Below are positions 1 to 4,644 of a DNA stretch of 18,960 bases, piece after piece. Numbering within the stretch: the stretch's first letter is position 1; every line of letters starts with the position of its first letter. A program made the translations under genes and the position numbers. A model generated the notes under the pieces. That model was not told the origin of the DNA and ran no database searches. It saw only the letters and a list, made by a program, of their open reading frames with translations. Source of the DNA: an uncultured Collinsella sp. (lineage in GTDB: Bacteria; Actinomycetota; Coriobacteriia; Coriobacteriales; Coriobacteriaceae); NCBI GenBank assembly GCA_900552185.1, contig URYT01000014.1, forward strand, positions 1-18,960. Reading direction: 5' to 3'.

Positions 1-383
1 TGGCGCTGGCGGCGGTAATCGATCATGCCTTGGATGATGGGCTTGCCAAAGCTCACGACATCATCGTTGTAGATGGCGGTTCGGGCTGCGAGGAGGCAGT
101 CGGTAAAGTCCATATGGGTTTTGCCAAAGAGTTTGATGGCAAGGGCGACAACGGTGGGCTCGTCGACCATGACGTCATCGAGCAGCCTTCTCATGGCTGT
201 AGCAATCTCAACGCGGGGAACCTTATAGACGTCGCGCAGCGTGACCACGACGCGCGTGATGATCTCAGGGTAGACGCGAGCGGTGCGTGTGGCGATGACC
301 TTGGCAGCGCGAGGTGACAGAACTTCGTCGTCGTCAAGCAGGTAGCGTAGGATGACGGTCTCGTCGATGATGGTGCTACTCAT
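1..383 (-). CDS. PIN-domain (VapC-like) toxin, 3' end outside the window
   Basis: Reading the minus strand from the ATG at 383 gives 127 codons without a stop before the window edge, so the C-terminus is missing. The start matches PIN ribonuclease toxins: a first acidic residue (D7) in IIDETVILRYLLDDD, a middle helix ending in LRDVYKVPR (49-57), then MDFTDCLLAAR (91-101) with D92 and D95, and a final strand VVSFGK (109-114). PIN toxins cut RNA with a cluster of acidic residues and Mg2+. Two of the usual acidic positions look replaced: R44 where a Glu is expected and G113 where an Asp is expected, judged by eye. The start codon overlaps the end of the antitoxin gene by 8 bases (ATGAGTAG), typical of translationally coupled TA pairs. 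It could also be an inactive or repurposed PIN protein. Confidence 0.72.
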   Translation of the reverse strand, partial: MSSTIIDETVILRYLLDDDEVLSPRAAKVIATRTARVYPEIITRVVVTLRDVYKVPRVEIATAMRRLLDDVMVDEPTVVALAIKLFGKTHMDFTDCLLAARTAIYNDDVVSFGKPIIQGMIDYRRQR

Positions 384-699
384 GGATATCTACTTCCTCG
401 GGACCCAAAATCGAATCGTCGCTTTCCGTGGCAAGGTATTCAACCCAGGCATTGCGCTCCTCGGCGCGGCGATTGGGGTCACCATATGCTTTGAGCGATC
501 CATAGGCGGCGGTGCCGTCCTTTGAGCGCACGGCGACCGGCTGAAAGGGAAGCTTGCGCATCAAAATGCTTTGCGCGACAAATAAACGGACAGCCTCGGC
601 GAGCGATGTGCCCATGGCGTCGTAGAGATGCTCGGCATGCTGCTTTTCTTCCTCGCGAATGCGCACCTGCAGGATGGCTCGTTTTTGAGTCGATGACAT
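376..699 (-). CDS. RelB/DinJ-family antitoxin
   Basis: A 107-residue protein. Its N-terminus (QKRAILQVRIREEEKQHAEHLYDAMGTS) has the ribbon-helix-helix pattern of RelB/DinJ antitoxins: a short strand, a charged helix, then a second helix (LAEAVRLFVAQSILMRKLPFQP). Such proteins dimerise, bind an operator in their own promoter and neutralise the toxin with a flexible C-terminal tail. Here the tail (about residues 60-107) is charged and probably disordered. A good Shine-Dalgarno (GGGAGG on the minus strand, plus 706-711) lies 6 bases before the ATG. The toxin gene overlaps its stop codon. RelB/DinJ antitoxins usually pair with RelE/YafQ-fold toxins, so a PIN partner is a less usual combination. 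The family call is firm; binding and autoregulation are inferred. Confidence 0.8.
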   Translation of the reverse strand: MSSTQKRAILQVRIREEEKQHAEHLYDAMGTSLAEAVRLFVAQSILMRKLPFQPVAVRSKDGTAAYGSLKAYGDPNRRAEERNAWVEYLATESDDSILGPEEVDIHE

Positions 700-742
700 T
701 ACTGGCCTCCCTTAATGAGCGTGCAATATAGTCGGTCAAATG

Positions 743-754
743 CGGCACGTGCCG
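743..754. repeat. Perfect 12-bp palindrome downstream of the TA -10 box
   Basis: CGGCACGTGCCG reads the same on both strands. It lies 13-24 bases downstream of the candidate -10 box, in the expected 5' untranslated leader of the antitoxin mRNA. Ribbon-helix-helix antitoxins commonly bind palindromes in this position, so it is a candidate TA operator. Confidence 0.4.
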
Positions 755-766
755 ATACCTGAGCAT

Positions 767-794
767 CTTATAACTATTACTTTATTTCGCTCAA
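767..794 (-). promoter_or_regulatory. Candidate promoter of the toxin-antitoxin pair
   Basis: On the minus strand TTGAGC (plus 789-794) and TATAAG (plus 767-772) are separated by 16 bases. These match the -35 and -10 consensus at 4 of 6 and 5 of 6 positions. The -10 box lies about 70 bases before the antitoxin start. A start site here would place two inverted repeats where an autoregulating antitoxin could block transcription. Confidence 0.5.
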
Positions 795-814
795 GTAAAT
801 AACCATTAACTTGA
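791..814. repeat. Imperfect inverted repeat overlapping the -35 box of the TA promoter
   Basis: TCAAGTAAAT (791-800) and ATTAACTTGA (805-814) are inverted repeats with one mismatch, separated by AACC. The left arm overlaps the predicted -35 box on the minus strand. The size and AT-rich content suit a protein-binding operator, possibly for the antitoxin or another regulator. Binding is inferred. Confidence 0.45.
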
Positions 815-923
815 ATACAAGCGTAGTACATCCAAAATGAGAGCGCGTAAAAATCTCAGAGGCGTACGCATGTAATACACTCACCTTTATAGCCTCTAGA
901 GAATAATTCCAACCTGCCAAAAC

Positions 924-949
924 CCCTGCAATACACCCGTATTGCAGGG
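924..949. promoter_or_regulatory. Perfect 11-bp inverted repeat, candidate operator of the hyd/fdh/hyf locus
   Basis: CCCTGCAATAC (924-934) and GTATTGCAGGG (939-949) are exact reverse complements separated by ACCC. No T-run follows, so it is not a typical terminator. It lies about 30-50 bases upstream of possible -10 elements, where an activator would bind. A related element, TGTAATACACTC (871-882), matches TGCAATACACCC (927-938) at 10 of 12 positions, which supports a recurring protein-binding half-site. The regulator is not identifiable from this window. Confidence 0.55.
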
Positions 950-1004
950 CCTATGCTCAAGTTTGCCACCTGCAACTGCGTATATTTAGCCTGTATATCG
1001 TTGG

Positions 1005-1118
1005 AGGAACTCTATCGAAGCGCCTGTTTCGCCGCATGCGCTTCGATACGCCGATGCCGGACCACGGGCGGTCCGGGGCAACGTCGACAGGGTCTCTCCG
1101 GCATGGGATTCAGGAGGG
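1005..1118 (+). ncRNA. Structured mRNA leader of hydN, Moco-riboswitch-like
   Basis: The GC-rich leader can form a perfect 11-bp stem (TATCGAAGCGC 1013-1023 with GCGCTTCGATA 1038-1048). It can also form a CCGGACC/GGTCCGG hairpin (1057-1063 with 1070-1076). AUGCC (1054-1058) can pair with GGCAU (1100-1104), enclosing a shortened form of that hairpin. CUCUCC (1094-1099) can pair, with one G-U, to the Shine-Dalgarno GGAGGG (1113-1118). This pairing crosses the AUGCC/GGCAU stem, so the two would compete or form a pseudoknot, a plausible switch controlling translation. Moco RNA motifs are known upstream of molybdenum enzyme and cofactor genes, and the next genes serve a Mo/W formate dehydrogenase. 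The riboswitch class is inferred from context and shape, not from a covariance-model match. Confidence 0.5.
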
Positions 1119-1128
1119 AGTGAACAAC

Positions 1129-1647
1129 ATGGGCAATAAACGAGTCGTGGCTGATTCTTCACGCTGCATTGGGTGCCAAACCTGTATGGCGGCGTGCATC
1201 GAGGCACACGATATTCCCGGCAACATCGCCGCACCTCGCTTGCGCGTAACGCGCACGTACGAGATCTCCGCACCGGTGGCTTGCCATCACTGCGAGGATG
1301 CCCCGTGCGCGAAGGCCTGTCCTACGGGCGCCTTGTTCTTTGATCCAAAGAACCATCGCATCGGCGTCAACGAGGACAACTGCATCGGTTGCAAGAGCTG
1401 CGTCATGGCATGCCCCTTTGGCGCCGTGAGCGTGGCGACCACGCAGGTCCCCGTCTTGATGGGCGACGTGCGCGTGGGTTCGCAGACTAAGAGCTTCGTG
1501 CTCAAGTGCGACCTGTGCGTGGACCGTCCCGGCGGTCCGGCGTGTGCCGAGGCGTGTCCGACCAAGGGCCTCACCCTGGTAGACGAGGAGCGCCTGGCAG
1601 AACTGACTGCCGAGCGTGCCCGCGCCACCATCGAAAACGAGGCGTAA
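1129..1647 (+). CDS. hydN: HydN-like polyferredoxin (four 4Fe-4S clusters)
   Basis: A 172-residue cytoplasmic electron carrier, close in length and sequence to E. coli HydN (175 aa), which works with formate dehydrogenase H. Sixteen cysteines form four cluster motifs: C13-C16-C19-C23, C52-C55-C60-C64, C85-C88-C91-C95 and C127-C130-C139-C143. The C-terminal segment DEERLAELTAERARAT resembles the matching region of HydN. The start at ATG 1129 is chosen because AGGAGGG (1112-1118) precedes it and the protein then begins like HydN (GNKRVVADSSRCIGC). A longer reading from 1036 would translate the structured leader. It is the first gene after the leader and lies 74 bases before fdhF, so it probably carries electrons from formate towards the hydrogenase. 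Other members of this family (HycB, HyfA) are alternatives by sequence alone. Confidence 0.85.
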   Translation: MGNKRVVADSSRCIGCQTCMAACIEAHDIPGNIAAPRLRVTRTYEISAPVACHHCEDAPCAKACPTGALFFDPKNHRIGVNEDNCIGCKSCVMACPFGAVSVATTQVPVLMGDVRVGSQTKSFVLKCDLCVDRPGGPACAEACPTKGLTLVDEERLAELTAERARATIENEA

Positions 1648-1682
1648 GCGTCGGGCGACAGGCCCAATGATTGTCAAATAAG

Positions 1683-1698
1683 TACCGAACATTCGGTA
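1683..1698. promoter_or_regulatory. Perfect inverted repeat in the hydN-fdhF gap
   Basis: TACCGAACATTCGGTA consists of two 7-base arms (TACCGAA/TTCGGTA) around CA. It lies 13 bases before the fdhF Shine-Dalgarno (AGGAGG, 1711-1716). The form resembles operators of TetR-family repressors. It could instead be a small RNA hairpin (6 bp with loop ACAT). No regulator gene is in the window, so function is unknown. Confidence 0.4.
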
Positions 1699-1721
1699 GC
1701 AGAGAAAGGAAGGAGGGTGTC

Positions 1722-3948
1722 ATGGAGAAGCATAAAGTGATCTGCCCGTACTGCGGCGCCGGTTGCCAGTTTAACCTCTTGGTCCAAAACGGCCAGGTCG
1801 TGGGTACCGAACCGCTCAACGGCATCACCAATCAGGGCGAGCTGTGCCTTAAGGGCATGAGCGGCTACGACTTCATCAACGACACCAAGATCTTGACTCC
1901 TCGCGTACTGCACCCGATGATCCGCCGCACCAAGGGCGCGGATCTTGAGCGCGTAAGCTGGGACGAGGCACTGGATTTCACCGCATCTAAGATGCAGGCC
2001 ATAATTGACGAATATGGTCCTAACGCCGTCATGACCACCGGCTCTTCGCGAGGCGGCGGCAATGAGGCGAACTACGTCATGCAGAAGTTTACGCGTGCGT
2101 GCATCGGCACCCACAGCGTGGACAACTGCGCCCGTACTTGACACGGCCCTACTGTCCTCGGTCTGATGGACACGGTTGGTTCAGGTTGCATGTCATGCTC
2201 CATCCCCGGTATGGAGGATGCGGGCTGCATTTTCCTCTTCGGCTATAACCCTGCCGATTCGCACCCCATCGTCGCAAGGCGTATCGTGCGAGCCAAAGAA
2301 AAGGGTTGCAAGATCATCGTCGCCGACCCGCGCCATATCGAAACCGCGCGTATCGCCGATATCTACCTTCCGATCAAGAACGGTTGCAACGTCGCGTTCC
2401 TCAACGCCTTTGCCAACTGCTTGGTCAACGATGGCCTCTACGACAAGGAATTCGTCGCCGAGCACACGAACGGCTTTGACGAGTGGTGGGAGACCATCAA
2501 GAACTACACTCCCGAATCCGTACAGGACATCACGGGTGTCGAGCCCGCGTTGATCCACCAAGCTGCCGAGATGTACGCCACGGCGAAGCCCTCTGCCATC
2601 ATTGGCTGGGGCATGGGCGTATGCCAGCAGAAGCAGAACCTGAAGACGGTGCACACCATCGCCTCCATCGCCTGCGTTGCCGGCCAGATCGGCAAACCCA
2701 ATTCCGGTCTCGCGCCCGTGCGTGGCCAGAATAACGTCCAGGGCTCCTGTGATATGGGCATGCTGCCCAACCTGTACCCTGGCTACCAGAAGGTCACCGA
2801 CCCGGCAGTGCGTGCCAAGTTTGCCAAGGCTTGGGGCGTGCCCGAGGAAAAGCTCCCGCTCGAGGAGGGCTACAAGCTCACCGACCTGGGCCACCTGGTC
2901 GACGAGGGCAAGGTGCACTGCTTCTACAACTACGGCGAGGACCCGGTGCAGACCGAGCCCGATTCGGCCGGAATGCGCAAGACGCTCTCCGAGCTGGATC
3001 TGTTCATTTGCCAGGACATCTTTATGACGCAGACGACCATGCTCGCCGACGTCATCCTACCTGCCACCTCTTGGGGCGAGCACGAGGGTGTCTTTACCGC
3101 ATCCGACCGTAGCTTCCAGCACTTTGACGCGGCCGTTCCGCCCAAGGGCGAGTGCCGTCACGACTGGGAGATCTTCGCGGATCTGTCTACGCGCATGGGT
3201 TACCCCATGCACTACGACAACACCGAGCAGATCTGGAACGAGTGCATTAGCCTGTGCCCCAACTTTGTGGGCGCGACCTACGAGAAGATGGCTCCCGAGG
3301 GCGGCTACGCCCAGTGGCCCGTCAAGAGCACCGATGTGAACGACCACGGTACGCCCGACATGTTCGCTGGTGGCAAGTTCACCACCAAGGACGGCCGCGC
3401 CAACCTGATGGCGCACGACTGGGAGGCGCCCTCCGAGCTTCCCGACGATGAGTACCCGCTCATCCTGTGCACCGTCCGCGAGGTCGGCCACTACAGCTGC
3501 CGCTCGATGACCGGCAACTGCAAGACGCTGGCGCTGCTTGCCGACGAGCCCGGCTTTGTCCGCATGAATCCCGCGGACGCCCAGGCGCGCGGCATCAAGA
3601 ACGGCGACGAGGTGCGTCTCGATTCACAGCCGCCGCGGCCAGGTATACAGCCGCGCCGACGTGAGCGATCGCATCAACAAGGGCACGGTCTACATGACCT
3701 ACCAGTGGTGGATCGGCAAGTGCAACGAGCTGACCATGCACAAGGTCGACCCGGTCTCGCATACGCCCGAGGACAAGTTCTCCGCCTGCCAGGTCGACGC
3801 TATCGCCGACCAGGTCTGGGCTGAGGGCGAGGTGGAGCGTCAGTACACCGAGCTCAAGCAGGCTCTGGTGGACGCCGCCGCTCCCCAGGACGTTGAGCCC
3901 GGCGCCGCCAAGTTCGACGACGAGACGCACGTGAACCAAATCGTGTAG
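1722..3948 (+). CDS. fdhF: Formate dehydrogenase H, selenocysteine-containing; frame broken near 3' end
   Basis: Cytoplasmic molybdopterin enzyme that oxidises formate to CO2. The N-terminal cluster ligands C8, C11, C15 and C42 sit at the same positions as in E. coli FdhF. The TGA at 2139-2141 is codon 140, exactly the selenocysteine position of E. coli, in the context NCART-U-HGP with the conserved His141. The reading frame resumes without other stops (GYNPADSHPIV, WGMGVCQQ, PVRGQNNVQGSCDMG, TSWGEHEGVFTA, EVGHYSCRSMTGNC). At about 3618-3627 the homology jumps to another frame: upstream it ends GDEVRLD, downstream it goes HSRRGQVYSRADVSDRINKGTVYMTYQWW. The C-terminal cofactor-binding part (about 107 residues) is thus out of frame and ends at TAG 3946-3948. 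Without correction, translation stops at 3824. The corrected length is about 741 residues against 715 in E. coli, with an extra tail. The start at 1722 follows AGGAGG (1711-1716). Confidence 0.9.
2139..2141 (+). other. In-frame TGA read as selenocysteine (residue 140)
   Basis: The TGA is in frame with both halves of fdhF and sits at the known active-site Mo ligand. Residues on both sides match FdhF, and a SECIS-like hairpin follows directly. selA at the right end of the window shows that the genome encodes selenocysteine synthesis. Confidence 0.93.
2151..2176 (+). promoter_or_regulatory. Bacterial SECIS-like hairpin after the fdhF TGA
   Basis: GTCC (2154-2157) pairs with GGAC (2168-2171). 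ACT (2151-2153) then pairs with GGT (2174-2176), past a two-base bulge. The 10-base loop TCGGTCTGAT (2158-2167) carries GGTCTG, the same apical sequence as the E. coli fdhF SECIS bound by SelB. The loop begins 17 bases after the TGA, the usual bacterial spacing. Pairing is read by eye; SelB binding is inferred. Confidence 0.75.
3615..3640 (+). other. Frameshift site in fdhF
   Basis: The codons GTG CGT CTC GAT TCA CAG continue frame one, but the FdhF-like sequence from CAC at 3625 onward is read one base later. Dropping one T from the pair at 3623-3624 restores EVRLD-HSRRG. Restoring two missing bases would give a spacing equal to E. coli (EALVWVHSRKG). No slippery heptamer or following hairpin is obvious, so a real mutation or a sequence/assembly error is more likely than programmed shifting. 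Confidence 0.85.
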
Positions 3949-3969
3949 TCCCGTTCTCGTTGGCTATTT

Positions 3970-4012
3970 GGGCCGGGCGTCCCGTACGTTCGGGAGCCCG
4001 GCCCGTTATTTT
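3970..4012 (+). terminator. Strong terminator-like hairpin between fdhF and hyfA
   Basis: GGGCCGGGC (3970-3978) pairs perfectly with GCCCGGCCC (3996-4004), with an inner CCCG/CGGG extension (3981-3984 with 3991-3994) around TACGTT. GTTATTTT follows. This is a canonical intrinsic terminator, with a slightly interrupted T-run. Only 14 bases separate it from the hyfA start, so there is no obvious room for a new promoter. Readthrough, an upstream internal promoter or RNA processing must supply hyf transcripts. Confidence 0.8.
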
Positions 4013-4026
4013 GAAAGGAAGTGGGG

Positions 4027-4644
4027 ATGAACCGCTTCATCGACATCAACCCGGAGTGGTGCATCGGCTGCGGAACATGTCAGTCCGCCTGTGCCGACGC
4101 CCACCGGATGCAGGGTCTTCAGGATACGCCGCGCCTGGCGCTCGTGAAGACCGGCGGTATTTCGGCCGCCCTTGCCTGCCACCATTGCGAGGGTGCCCCC
4201 TGCGCCGAGGTTTGCCCGGTGAATGCCATCGAGCACGATGGCGATCGCATCCACGTCAAGGAGCAGGAGTGCATCGGGTGCAGGCTGTGCGCCATCGCGT
4301 GCCCCTTCGGAGCCATCCATCCCGATGGCACGTCTATCGCCGGTGTCGCAGGCATGTGCGACCCGACGCCTTCGTATCCTAAGTCCCTGAGCAGCCTGCT
4401 TACGTGGGCTCCCGGCCAGTACACCTGCGCCGTCAAGTGCGACCTGTGTGCCTTCGATCCGGACGGCCCGCATTGTGTGGCGGCGTGCCCCACCAAGGCG
4501 CTGACCGTCATGGGCGGCGCGGCCGATCGCGAGCTCGACGAGGCCAAGCGCCTGCGCTCGATCGAAAACGGTCCAGTCGTCGACGTTACCGCTGTGGCCC
4601 AGGGCCTGTCCGAGAAAGCAGAAGGGAGCGTAAACAATGGATAG
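4027..4644 (+). CDS. hyfA: Hydrogenase-4 component A, polyferredoxin
   Basis: A 205-residue iron-sulphur protein, the same length as E. coli HyfA, beginning MNRFIDINPEWCIGCGTC like its relatives. Four 4Fe-4S motifs are visible: C12-C15-C18-C22, C51-C54-C59-C63, C82-C85-C88-C92 and C138-C141-C150-C154. It probably receives electrons from formate dehydrogenase and passes them to HyfH/HyfI in the soluble arm on the cytoplasmic side. ATG 4027 is preferred over GTG 4021 because the GAAAGGAAG ribosome-binding sequence (4013-4021) would overlap the earlier start and because MNRF is the family start. The last 8 bases overlap the start of hyfB, suggesting translational coupling. HycB of hydrogenase 3 is the nearest alternative name, but the following gene order is hyf-like. 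Confidence 0.88.
   Translation: MNRFIDINPEWCIGCGTCQSACADAHRMQGLQDTPRLALVKTGGISAALACHHCEGAPCAEVCPVNAIEHDGDRIHVKEQECIGCRLCAIACPFGAIHPDGTSIAGVAGMCDPTPSYPKSLSSLLTWAPGQYTCAVKCDLCAFDPDGPHCVAACPTKALTVMGGAADRELDEAKRLRSIENGPVVDVTAVAQGLSEKAEGSVNNG

Larger units (their letters stand above)
700..1128. other. Divergent non-coding region between the TA pair and hydN
   Basis: No convincing gene lies in these 429 bases. The left two thirds (about 755-1000) are clearly AT-richer than the rest of the window and hold the TA promoter, its candidate operators, a TGTAATACACTC element (871-882) and the perfect dyad at 924-949. From about 1005 the composition switches abruptly to GC-rich with strong complementarity, marking a structured 5' leader of hydN. 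I see no clear -35/-10 pair for the plus strand. TATATT (981-986) and TGTATATC (992-999) are possible -10 elements without a good -35, which would fit an activator-dependent promoter. Confidence 0.6.

Noticed and set aside
30..317. Plus-strand open frame opposite the PIN toxin
   Set aside because: The minus strand reads a PIN domain overlapping an antitoxin gene, and this frame has no family features.
858..897. AGAGGC/GCCTCT inverted repeat upstream of hydN
   Set aside because: Only six bases per arm with a long spacer; expected by chance.
900..1110. Sigma-54 (-24/-12) promoter as in E. coli hyf/hyc
   Set aside because: No GG-N10-GC arrangement in a TGGCAC/TTGC context was found upstream of hydN.
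1036..1128. N-terminal extension of HydN from an upstream ATG
   Set aside because: It would translate the structured leader. ATG 1129 has a good ribosome-binding site and gives the family N-terminus.
2139..2141. TGA as a real stop making fdhF a pseudogene
   Set aside because: Position, flanking residues and SECIS-like hairpin all match selenocysteine insertion.
3615..3640. Programmed ribosomal frameshift in fdhF
   Set aside because: No slippery sequence, internal Shine-Dalgarno or stimulatory hairpin could be seen; mutation or sequence error is simpler.
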